64,000 bases of DNA from Brevundimonas pondensis. GTDB taxonomy: Bacteria; Pseudomonadota; Alphaproteobacteria; Caulobacterales; Caulobacteraceae. Below are positions 49,165 to 57,471 of the stretch, one piece after another. Made by a program: the position numbers and the translations under genes. The stretch's first letter is position 1; each line of letters begins with the position of its first letter. A model generated the notes under the pieces. That model saw only the letters and a list, made by a program, of their open reading frames with translations. It made no database searches and was not told the DNA's origin. The stretch spans positions 1,184,001 to 1,248,000 of the forward strand of contig NZ_CP062006.1 of NCBI RefSeq assembly GCF_017487345.1, read 5' to 3'.

Positions 49165-50298
49165 TCAAACGGAAGCGTCGCCGATTTCGGCCATCAGCAA
49201 GCGAAACTCATAGGCCGCCTGATCCGCCGAACGTTCGGCCAGGCGCCACGCCGAGCTGTCGGGATCGCGAGGAAAGCCCTTGTTCAGCTTACGGATTTCG
49301 GTCAGCAGGGCGGGGAAGGCGGCGCGATCCAGGCCGACGGCGATGCAGGCCAGAAACAGGGGGCGGGCAGTGTCGCCGCGCAGGGCGCGCCAGACCTGCG
49401 CCACGTCGAACCGGCCCAGAACCGCCAGACCGTGGGCGAAGACACCCAGCTTTTCCTCGCGCAGGGCGCGGATCAGATAGGCGGGGCGCAGTTGGCCCGC
49501 CGCGTGCAGCTTGGCCACGAGTCGGGCGTCGAGGTCGTCGGCGGCGGGCGGCGCGGCGATCGCGCCCCATTCGACAGCTGCGGCCTGATGGGTCGCCTCG
49601 CGCGCAGCCTCGGCCAGGCGGGCGGGATCAATCGGAAAGCGGTCGCTGATCGCCTGGCGCAGGGCCTCTCCGACCCATTGAAACAGCCGCAGGGCCAGGG
49701 TCTCATCCAGCGAGGGGTGGCGGGTCAGGGGCGCGCGCAGGGCGGCAAGCTGTTGCGCCTGGCCCACCAGATCGGCGAAGGTCGCGGCGTCGATCCGGGC
49801 GCTGCGATTGGTGGCCAGGGCGGTCATCACCGCCGGGTCGCGACCGATGACGATGGCGCGGGCTACGGCAGGGCCTATGTCGGGGCGCAGGGCGACCTGG
49901 ATCTGATGCTCGATCGAACAGTCAGCCAGAAGCTGCAGCAGATCGTCGTCCAGCAGCAGCGGGCTGGCGGCGATGACCGGACGGGCGATCTCGATCTCGT
50001 CGGCGGCCAGCATCCGCACCAGGGCGGCGGGCGCCCAATCGGCCCTGGCCAGGCGCTGGGCCAGGACCTGGCGGATTTCGCGTTCGGCGCTGCGGGTCAG
50101 GGCGATGAAGATGTCGGCCAGGGCTTCCGGCGCACCGCCGTGGGCGCCGGCGGATTCATAGAGGCCGGCCACCCCCATCAGCAGACGGTTCTGGTCGTCG
50201 GGCGAGCGCTTCTTCGCCAGGTCGAGCAATTGATCCAGCCCGGACAAGGGCACGGCTTGCGAAGGCTTGGCCGGCTCAAGCGGTACGACTGTGGACAC
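49165..50298 (-). CDS. DUF2336 protein, second copy
   Basis: This 377-residue helical protein of the DUF2336 family has the same HEAT-like unit as the gene at 46615: [66 protein letters not shown]. The rest is diverged, so it is an old paralogue rather than a recent duplication. The start is GTG 50298. It precedes NAD kinase on the same strand by 31 nt and is likely co-transcribed with it. Confidence 0.85.
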   Translation of the reverse strand: MSTVVPLEPAKPSQAVPLSGLDQLLDLAKKRSPDDQNRLLMGVAGLYESAGAHGGAPEALADIFIALTRSAEREIRQVLAQRLARADWAPAALVRMLAADEIEIARPVIAASPLLLDDDLLQLLADCSIEHQIQVALRPDIGPAVARAIVIGRDPAVMTALATNRSARIDAATFADLVGQAQQLAALRAPLTRHPSLDETLALRLFQWVGEALRQAISDRFPIDPARLAEAAREATHQAAAVEWGAIAAPPAADDLDARLVAKLHAAGQLRPAYLIRALREEKLGVFAHGLAVLGRFDVAQVWRALRGDTARPLFLACIAVGLDRAAFPALLTEIRKLNKGFPRDPDSSAWRLAERSADQAAYEFRLLMAEIGDASV

Positions 50299-50469
50299 CG
50301 GCGGCTCCGCGGCTCGAAAGGCGGCCGCTTCGGCCGTGCGGCATAGTCGTCCGGGCGCGTGAAAACAGGGTTAACGAAACCTTCGGCCGGGGCATCCGCG
50401 CCGCTTGACGCGAGCGCGACGCAGCGCGACCTTCAACAGAACAACGATAAGGAATGAAGGGAGGTCGTC

Positions 50470-51234
50470 ATGGCGGACGGATCGGCGGCGTCGCTGAAGA
50501 CGCGGGTGTCGGAGGCTGAATGGCAGGTGCGGGTCGAACTGGCCGCGCTTTATCGACTGGTGGCGTTGCACGGGTGGGACGATATGATCTTCACTCACAT
50601 CTCGGCCCGTGTGCCTGGACCCGAACACCACTTCCTGATCAACCCTTACGGCTGGTATTTCGACGAAATTACAGCCTCTTCTCTGGTGAAGGTCGATCTG
50701 GACGGCAACATTGTTCAGGACACGACCAACTTCATCAATCCGGCGGGTTTCACCATCCACTCGGCGGTTCACGCGGCGCGCGAGGACGCCAGGTTCGTCA
50801 TCCACCTGCATACGGTGAACGGCGTCGGGGTGGCAGCTCAGAAGGACGGTCTGCTGCCGATCAGCCAGAACGCCTGCCTGTTGCAACATCAGGTCGCCTA
50901 TCATGGCTACGAAGGTCTGGCGCTGAACCACGACGAGCGGGAACGGCTGGTGGCCGATCTGGGCGACAAGCCGCTGATGCTGTTGCGCAACCACGGCACG
51001 ATGGCGGTGGGCGAAACGGCGGCCCAGGCCTGGGTCGGGATCTTCTTCCTGGAACGGGCCTGCGCCCAGCAGGTGGCGGCTCTCTCCGGCGGTCGCGAGC
51101 ATGTTCTGACCGCTCCGGATGCGGCTCAGGCCGAGACGAAAGATCAGGGGCGGGGCATCGGCTTCGTCTCCGCCCTGGCCTGGCCTGGCGCCCTGCGGCA
51201 GCTCGAACGAAAATCACCAGGCTACGACGTGTGA
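50470..51234 (+). CDS. Class II aldolase/adducin family protein
   Basis: This 254-residue protein has the metal-binding histidines H112 and H114 (FVIHLHTVNG) and H175 (LLRNHGTMAVG), typical of fuculose-phosphate-aldolase-like proteins. Many family members are uncharacterised, and the conserved catalytic acid was not confirmed. gggaggtc precedes ATG 50470. Its TGA overlaps the GTG start of the next gene (GTGA). Confidence 0.88.
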   Translation: MADGSAASLKTRVSEAEWQVRVELAALYRLVALHGWDDMIFTHISARVPGPEHHFLINPYGWYFDEITASSLVKVDLDGNIVQDTTNFINPAGFTIHSAVHAAREDARFVIHLHTVNGVGVAAQKDGLLPISQNACLLQHQVAYHGYEGLALNHDERERLVADLGDKPLMLLRNHGTMAVGETAAQAWVGIFFLERACAQQVAALSGGREHVLTAPDAAQAETKDQGRGIGFVSALAWPGALRQLERKSPGYDV

Positions 51235-52007
51235 GGGCGGTCGGGGGGCTGTTGATCATCCTGGGGCTGGCGGGCGCGGGGACTTCCGCCTTCGCCGGCG
51301 CCTGGAATCTGCCCAGGGGGCAGGGCCAGGCCATCGTCAAATATGAGGACATGCGCGCCGATCAGAGCTTCGTGACTGGCGGCAAGATCGACCTGGCGGC
51401 CGAACGCGTGGATCGCGCGGCGTCGCTGCTGGTGGAGTACGGCCTGAGCGATCGGCTGAATGTGCAATTCAAGGGCGATTGGCAGTCGGGGCGTGACGAC
51501 TACGCCAACTACGAGGGGCGAGGGCCGATCGAGATCGGCACCCGTTGGCAGGCCTGGCGCGACGACAGCGGCGTGGTGGCGATCTATGGGGGCTACGCCC
51601 AGGCCGGATCAGGGCGCAACGCTGGCTATGCCCCGCCAGGCGCTGGCGACCACGACTGGGAGATGCGGCTTCTGGCCGGGCGTTCCATCGACGGTTCGGG
51701 CGTGAACTGGGCGCCGCGACGCAGCTTTGTCGAGGCCCAGGTGGCTCGGCGTTGGCGAGACGGGCTGCCAGACGAGGTGCGCGTCGATCTGACGGCGGGC
51801 GTGCATCTGGGCGAAACCTGGATGGTGATGGCCCAGGGGTTCGGCGGAGCCGTCGACGATGACGGCGCGCGCTGGTTGTCGGTCGAAGTCACAGCCGTTC
51901 GCGACCTCGGCGTCTGGAGCCTGCAGGGAGGATGGCGGCAGGCCGTGGCGGGACGAGACACGCCCGTGGCCGGCGGGCCAGTCATCGGGATCTGGCGGCG
52001 TTTTTGA
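51231..52007 (+). CDS. Putative secreted/outer-membrane barrel protein
   Basis: This 258-residue protein has a signal peptide (GTG start, VRAVGGLLIILGLAGAGTSAFA). The rest is an alternating strand pattern rich in W, G and D: QGQAIVKYEDMRADQSF, LLVEYGLSDRLNVQFKGDWQSG, VVAIYGGYAQAG, RVDLTAGVHLGETWMVMAQGFGG, ending VIGIWRRF with a terminal aromatic. This suggests a small outer-membrane barrel. The start overlaps the aldolase stop, so the two are translationally coupled. Function unknown. Confidence 0.75.
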   Translation: MRAVGGLLIILGLAGAGTSAFAGAWNLPRGQGQAIVKYEDMRADQSFVTGGKIDLAAERVDRAASLLVEYGLSDRLNVQFKGDWQSGRDDYANYEGRGPIEIGTRWQAWRDDSGVVAIYGGYAQAGSGRNAGYAPPGAGDHDWEMRLLAGRSIDGSGVNWAPRRSFVEAQVARRWRDGLPDEVRVDLTAGVHLGETWMVMAQGFGGAVDDDGARWLSVEVTAVRDLGVWSLQGGWRQAVAGRDTPVAGGPVIGIWRRF

Positions 52008-52117
52008 TCCGGATTTCCGCGACGGAACCCAGCCCTCCCAACGTTACAGATACTTTATTTGCGTAACGGCCATGACCCGCTAAGCGGGACCGCTTGTTGT
52101 CGGGGAGACTGCGTCGC

Positions 52118-53245
52118 GTGTTCAAACGCCATTTTTTCATTCTCGTGGCGGCGTGTCTGGTGGGGCTGATGGTCCTGGCGGCGGTGCTGAAGGTCACCCT
52201 GGCGGACGACAAGGGCGGCGCAGGCGGCCCCGGTCGTGGCGGCCCCGGCGGCGGGCGCGGTCAGGCCGTGGCTGAAGCCATCGCGACACCGCGTGAGTTC
52301 GCAGATCAGATCCGGGTCCTGGGCGTGGCGCGCAGCAAGCGCTCGGTCAACATCACCTCGAGCACGACCGAACTGATCACTCGCGTCATGTTCGCTGACG
52401 GCCAGCGTGTCGCCGCCGGCGCGCCCCTGGTCGAGCTTCAGGCGCGCGAGGAAGACGCTGACCTGATCCAGGCGCGGGCTCAACTTCTTCAGGCCCAGCG
52501 TGAATATGATCGCTACAGGATTCTGGCCGAGCGCGGGGTGGCCCCGCGGGTCACGGCCGAGCAGGCGGAAACCGCTCTGGAGAGCGCCCGCGCCGCCGTC
52601 GCTGCGTCGGAAGCGCGTCGCGGCGATCGCATCCTGCGTGCGCCATTCGCCGGGGTTCTGGGCCTGACGACGGTGACGCCGGGCACGCTGATCTCGCCTG
52701 GATCGGTCATCACCACACTGGACGACACCAGCGCCATTCGCGTCGATTTCCCCCTTCCGGAACGCTATCTGGGCGCGCTGCAGATCGGCACGCCGCTGAG
52801 CGCCACGGCAGACGCCTATGCGGGCGAGACCTTCGACGGGCGCATCGCCCTCGTGGATACGCGCGTCAATGAACAGACCCGCGCGGTCATCGCCCGGGCC
52901 GAGTTCGCCAATCCGGGAAACCGGATCCGTCCCGGCATGATGATGCGCGTCGCCGTGCATCAGGGCCGCCGCCAGAGCCTGTCGGTGCCCGAGGCCGCCG
53001 TTCAGTATGAAGGCCAGGGCGCTTTCGTCTATCGCATCGCGCGCGGCGAGAACGGCACGACCGCCCAGAGGGTCGAGGTGCAGACCGGCGCCGTCGAGGG
53101 CGGTTTTGTCGAGATCCTGTCGGGTCTGGACAACAACGACCACGTTGTCGCTTCAGGCTTGAATCGCATCCAGCCCGGCGCGCCGGTCACGGTCGGCGGC
53201 GGGGCTCAGAAGGGCGGCGCGCGCGCGGCTCAGGCGGCCCGCTAA
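52118..53245 (+). CDS. RND efflux periplasmic adaptor
   Basis: This 375-residue membrane-fusion protein has an N-terminal anchor (HFFILVAACLVGLMVLAAVL) and a Gly-rich linker. Lipoyl/barrel halves flank a helical hairpin (EEDADLIQARAQLLQAQREYDRYRILAERGVAPRVTAEQAE), with RAPFAGVLGLTTVTPGTLISPG as the family signature. It bridges the inner-membrane pump encoded next to an outer-membrane channel. GTG 52118 is chosen (ggggag about 10 nt upstream); TTG 52094 is less likely. Its end overlaps the pump gene. Confidence 0.9.
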   Translation: MFKRHFFILVAACLVGLMVLAAVLKVTLADDKGGAGGPGRGGPGGGRGQAVAEAIATPREFADQIRVLGVARSKRSVNITSSTTELITRVMFADGQRVAAGAPLVELQAREEDADLIQARAQLLQAQREYDRYRILAERGVAPRVTAEQAETALESARAAVAASEARRGDRILRAPFAGVLGLTTVTPGTLISPGSVITTLDDTSAIRVDFPLPERYLGALQIGTPLSATADAYAGETFDGRIALVDTRVNEQTRAVIARAEFANPGNRIRPGMMMRVAVHQGRRQSLSVPEAAVQYEGQGAFVYRIARGENGTTAQRVEVQTGAVEGGFVEILSGLDNNDHVVASGLNRIQPGAPVTVGGGAQKGGARAAQAAR

Positions 53246-56200
53246 TGATGTTGTCCGATGTTTCAGTCCGCCGCCCCGTTTTTGCGGCGGTGGGCGCCAT
53301 CGTCCTGTGCGTCATCGGCCTGGCGGCTTTCTTCTTCCTGCCGGTGCGCGAGTTGCCGGACGTCGATCCGCCGGTCGTCTCGGTCAGCACCAGCTATGCC
53401 GGGGCCTCGGCCGAGGTCATCGAGAGCCGGATCACTGAGCCGATCGAGCAGCAGATCGCCGGCATCCAGGGCGTCGAGCGCATCAACTCGTCCAGCCGCG
53501 ACGGCCGCTCCAATGTGAACATCGAGTTCTCGCTGGACCGCAACATCGACGACGCGGCCAATGACGTGCGCGACCGCATCTCGCGCGTGGTCGGGCGTCT
53601 GCCGGATCAGGCGGACCCTCCAGAGGTGGCCAAGGCCGATTCCGACAGCCAGCCGATCATGGTCATGTTCTTGCGCTCGACGACGATGAACCGTCTGGAG
53701 CTGACGGACTACGCGGACCGCTATCTGGTCGATCGCTTCGCCACCGTGCCGGGCGTGGCCCAGGTGCAGATCTATGGCGAGCAGCGCTACGCCATGCGCA
53801 TCTGGCTGGACGCCGCCGCCATGGCCGCGCGCGGCCTGACCGTGAGCGACGTGGAAACCGCGCTGAACAATCAGAACGTCGAACTGCCCGCCGGTTCGCT
53901 GGAGTCGGCGCAGAAGGATTATACCGTCCGCGTGGCCCGCACCTATGCGCGACCCGCTGACTTCGCCCAGTTGCCGATCGGCACGCGCGGCTCGGCCTCG
54001 ACCGCGACGGGAGCCCAGTCGTCCGGCACCCTGGCGGCGGCGTCAACCTCCATGACCAATGGCGTGACCGGCGCCCTTGTGGGCAACGCCGCCTATGTCA
54101 CGCGCCTGGGCGATATCGCCCGGATCGAGGAGGCGCCCTCCGAGGCGCGGCGCCTGTTCCGCGGCAATGGCATCGACCAGATCGGCCTGGCTGTCACCCG
54201 TCAGGCCCAGTCCAACGACCTGGCCATTTCCGAAGGCGCGCGCGCTCTGATGGAGCAGGTCAAGCCGACCCTGCCGCCCGGCACCACGCTGGAGGTCGGG
54301 TCCGACAACTCGGTCTTCACCTCGCACGCCATCGACGAGGTCTGGATCACCATCGGCATTTCGATGGCGTTGGTGGCCCTGGTCAACTTCATCTTCCTGG
54401 GCAGTCTGCGGGCGGCGATCATCCCATCGGTTGTGGCGCCCATCTGCCTGCTGGCGACCTTCATCGTCCTGGCCCCGTTGGGCTTCTCGCTGAACCTGCT
54501 GACCCTGCTGGCCCTGGTGCTGGCCATCGGTCTGGTGGTCGATGACGCTATCGTCGTGGTCGAGAACATCCAGCGCCGACTGGATCACGGCGAGCCGCCG
54601 CTGATCGCCGCCGAGCGCGGCGCGCGTCAGGTCTTCTTCGCCGTCGTGGCGACGACCGTTGTCCTGCTGTCGGTGTTTGCGCCGCTGCTGTTCCTGCCGG
54701 GATATGTCGGGCGCCTGTTCGTCGAACTGGCGGCGGCCATCGCTGCGGCTGTGGCCTTCTCGGCCTTCCTGGCGCTCAGCCTGTCGCCCATGCTGGCGTC
54801 GAAAATTCTGAAGCCGGCGCATTCTGGCGGCTGGGTGGCGCGCCGTGTCGATCGGGCCATGGATGCGCTGAAGACCTCCTACGCCAACTCGCTGAACGCT
54901 CTGCTGGGGCGGCGCATTGCGGTGGCCGGGGTGGTGGGACTGATCGTCCTGGTCGCGGCCGGGGCGGGGGGCATCTTCCTGATTCTGCCTAACGAGCTGG
55001 TGCCGCCTGAGGACAGGGGCCGCGTCGGCGTCCGGGTCCAGGGGCCGGAAGGCGCGGGCTTTGATTACACCCGCAAGATCATGCTGGGCCTGGAGCCGAT
55101 CCTGGCCGAGTACAAGGCCAACGGCGAGGTCGATTCTTATCTGGTCTCGGCGCCCGGCTTTGGGGGCGGCAGCTACAACTCGGGCAACGCCAGCCTGACG
55201 CTGAAGGACTGGTCGGAACGCAAGCGTTCGGCCGACGAGATCGCGCAAGAGCTGAACGGCAAGTTGCGTGGCCAGACCGACGCCCAGGTCAACGCCTCGA
55301 CCCCCGGCGCCTTCCAGCGTGGCGGCGGCAATTCCAACTCGGTCGAGATGATCGTCATGGGTTCGGAATACGGCGCTATCTACAACTGGCTGCAACCCAT
55401 CCTGGCGGCGGCGCAGGAGAACCCCGGCTTCTCGCGTCCTCGCCTCAACTATGAGCCCAACGCGCCACGCCTGCTGGTCGATGTGGATCCGCAGAAGGCG
55501 GCGGCGCTGGGCGTGTCGTCGCAACAGATCGGCCGCACCCTGGAAACCATGTTCGGCTCCCGCCGCGCCACCACCTACATCAAGGGCGGTCAGGAATATG
55601 ACGTCATCCTGCAGACCGAGCGCGACAACCGCCGCGGAGTTGCTGACCTGCAGGCGCTCTATGTCTCGACTGGCGCGGGCCAACTGGTGCCGCTGTCTGC
55701 GGTGGTCACCACCCAGACCTCCGGCGACACCCCCGACCGTCGTCGTCTGGACCGCCAGCGAGCCATCTCGCTCCAAGCCGATCTGAACCCCGGCACCACC
55801 ATCGACGACGCCGTGGCCTTCCTCAACGCCGAGGCGGCCAAGCAGCCGCAGGGCGTGACCACGATCCGCTGGGGCGGGGCGGCGCGTGATCAGCAGGAGG
55901 CGGGCAGCGCCGTGGGCTGGGCCTTCGCCCTGGCCCTGCTGTTGGTCTTCCTGGTGCTGGCGGCTCAGTTCGAGAGCTGGATCACGCCGGCGGTCATCAT
56001 GCTGACCGTGCCTCTGGCGGCGGCTGGCGGGCTGTTCGGCCTGTTGATGGCGGGCTCCAGCCTAAACATCTACAGTCAGATCGGCCTGATCATCCTGATC
56101 GGGGTGGCGGCCAAGAACGGCATCCTGATCGTCGAGTTCGCAAACCAGCTGCGCGATCAGGGACGGACGATCCGCGAGGCGATCATCGAGTCGTCGTCCC

Positions 56201-56481
56201 TTCGTCTGCGCCCGATCATCATGACCTCGATCGCCACGGCCTTCGGCGCCCTGCCGCTGATGCTGTGGCAAGGCGCGGGCGCCGGCAGCCGCCAGACCAT
56301 CGGCGTGGTCATCTTCACGGGGGCGATGTTCGCCACCATGCTGACCCTGTTCGTGGTGCCGGTCATCTATGGCGTGCTGGCGCGCTTCACCAGGTCGCCG
56401 GAGTACACGGCGCGCAAGATCGAGGAGTGGGAGGCCCAGGAAATCGCCGATGGCAAGACGCCGGACATGACGCCGGGCTGA
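53245..56481 (+). CDS. RND-family efflux pump, inner-membrane subunit
   Basis: This 1078-residue AcrB/MexF-like protein has the N-terminal TM1 (VRRPVFAAVGAIVLCVIGLAAFFFLP), the first porter loop with ISRVVGRLPDQADPPEVAKAD, and the TM4 proton-relay region with D433 and D434 (LVVDDAIVVVENIQRR). A second TM set near the C-terminus includes LILIGVAAKNGILIVEFANQLRDQG. It exports drugs or other amphiphiles with the adaptor encoded upstream. The starts ATG 53245 and 53248 both overlap the adaptor stop. Confidence 0.95.
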   Translation: MMLSDVSVRRPVFAAVGAIVLCVIGLAAFFFLPVRELPDVDPPVVSVSTSYAGASAEVIESRITEPIEQQIAGIQGVERINSSSRDGRSNVNIEFSLDRNIDDAANDVRDRISRVVGRLPDQADPPEVAKADSDSQPIMVMFLRSTTMNRLELTDYADRYLVDRFATVPGVAQVQIYGEQRYAMRIWLDAAAMAARGLTVSDVETALNNQNVELPAGSLESAQKDYTVRVARTYARPADFAQLPIGTRGSASTATGAQSSGTLAAASTSMTNGVTGALVGNAAYVTRLGDIARIEEAPSEARRLFRGNGIDQIGLAVTRQAQSNDLAISEGARALMEQVKPTLPPGTTLEVGSDNSVFTSHAIDEVWITIGISMALVALVNFIFLGSLRAAIIPSVVAPICLLATFIVLAPLGFSLNLLTLLALVLAIGLVVDDAIVVVENIQRRLDHGEPPLIAAERGARQVFFAVVATTVVLLSVFAPLLFLPGYVGRLFVELAAAIAAAVAFSAFLALSLSPMLASKILKPAHSGGWVARRVDRAMDALKTSYANSLNALLGRRIAVAGVVGLIVLVAAGAGGIFLILPNELVPPEDRGRVGVRVQGPEGAGFDYTRKIMLGLEPILAEYKANGEVDSYLVSAPGFGGGSYNSGNASLTLKDWSERKRSADEIAQELNGKLRGQTDAQVNASTPGAFQRGGGNSNSVEMIVMGSEYGAIYNWLQPILAAAQENPGFSRPRLNYEPNAPRLLVDVDPQKAAALGVSSQQIGRTLETMFGSRRATTYIKGGQEYDVILQTERDNRRGVADLQALYVSTGAGQLVPLSAVVTTQTSGDTPDRRRLDRQRAISLQADLNPGTTIDDAVAFLNAEAAKQPQGVTTIRWGGAARDQQEAGSAVGWAFALALLLVFLVLAAQFESWITPAVIMLTVPLAAAGGLFGLLMAGSSLNIYSQIGLIILIGVAAKNGILIVEFANQLRDQGRTIREAIIESSSLRLRPIIMTSIATAFGALPLMLWQGAGAGSRQTIGVVIFTGAMFATMLTLFVVPVIYGVLARFTRSPEYTARKIEEWEAQEIADGKTPDMTPG

Positions 56482-56500
56482 TCCACCCGGCGCCCGAGGG

Positions 56501-57035
56501 TCAGGAAGCGGGGGCCGTCGCGGTAGCGGCGGCCTTCGCCGTTTCCGGGGCGTAGCCGGTCTCTACCTTGAGGAAGGCGATGACGTCGCGGCGGTCCGTG
56601 GCGTCACGCAGGCCGGCGAAGGTCATCTTGTTGCCGGGCAGGAAGGTCTTGGGGTTTTCCAGCCAGTGATCCAGCTTATCGGCGTCCCATGTGAAGCCGG
56701 CCGACCGCAGGGCATGGGAGTAGCTGTACTTGTCCAGGGCCCCGGCCTGACGGCCGAAGACGCCATAGAGATTGGGGCCCGCCATGTTCGGGCCGCCGGG
56801 CGTTATGGTGTGGCACGACCGGCATCGGGCGAAGGCGCGGCGGCCGTTCTCCAGATCGCCGGCGTTATATGGGGCGGGCAGGGCGGCCAGCATGGCGACC
56901 TTTTCGGCCTCGGTCGGCACGGGCGGGGGGGGGCCTTGGGCGTCGCATCGGTGGCGGCGGGGCGGCGTTATCCCCACAGGCGGCCAGAGCCAGCGTGGCG
57001 GTCAGGGCGGCGAAAAGCATCAGTTGGGTGCGCAT
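56501..57035 (-). pseudogene. Class I c-type cytochrome lipoprotein, frame interrupted
   Basis: The C-terminal part (from about 56925 to 56501) encodes a complete monohaem cytochrome domain: CRSCH haem motif, GPNLYGVFGRQAG and the axial-Met region PGNKMTFAGLRD. The matching start is ATG 57035 in another frame: MRTQLMLFAALTATLALAACGD, with the lipobox LAAC. The frames join across 56925-56933, a run of nine G on the plus strand. Losing one base there makes a continuous lipoprotein-cytochrome of about 177 residues. Alternatively two separate +1 changes in this low-complexity linker would work. The cytochrome part alone has no clean start or signal peptide. Electron transfer in the periplasm is the expected role. 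Confidence 0.8.
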
Positions 57036-57112
57036 GGCGAACTCCTTAGGCCAGTCCCTCCTGATAGCCGATGGGCGTTTAGTCGCAACTGCAGCGGTTA
57101 TCCTTACTGGAC

Positions 57113-57143
57113 GCGAATGGTTCGCAGCTGATAATCACTGTCA
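57113..57143 (+). promoter_or_regulatory. Candidate iron-responsive (Fur-type) operator of feoAB
   Basis: gcgaa-tgg-ttcgc (57113-57125) is a perfect inverted repeat. It is followed directly by ctgataatcactgtca, which holds a Fur-box-like gataat. The site lies about 50 nt before feoA and between feoA and the divergent cytochrome gene. Identification is by resemblance only. Confidence 0.4.
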
Positions 57144-57174
57144 ACTTAAGTGAGCGGCGCCGGGCGCCGTCGTA

Positions 57175-57471
57175 ATGAGCGCCATGACCGACACCATCAA
57201 ACTCAGCCAGGCCCGACGCGGCGATCGCGGCGTCATCGTTCAGGTCGGCACGCATTGCCACCACCAGGACCACGAGGTCGAATTGGAGCGCCGCCTGCTG
57301 GAACTGGGCTTCGTCGAGGGCGCCCGTATCGAGATGCTGCACGAAGGTCTTTTCGGACGAGACCCCATCGCAATGAAGGTGGACGACATGCGCGTGGCCC
57401 TGCGCCGGCATGAGGCGGCCAGTCTGATGATCCGTCTGGACCGTCACCACCAGAATGGGGGAGCCGTCTGA
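57175..57471 (+). CDS. feoA: Ferrous iron transport protein A
   Basis: This 98-residue protein has the FeoA (SH3-like) pattern LSQARRGDRGVIVQVG, ELERRLLELGFVEGARIEMLHEGLFGRDPIAMKVDDMRVALRRHEAASLM. ATG 57175 or ATG 57184 could start it; no Shine-Dalgarno decides. Its stop overlaps the ATG of feoB (TGATG), the usual feoAB arrangement. Confidence 0.93.
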   Translation: MSAMTDTIKLSQARRGDRGVIVQVGTHCHHQDHEVELERRLLELGFVEGARIEMLHEGLFGRDPIAMKVDDMRVALRRHEAASLMIRLDRHHQNGGAV

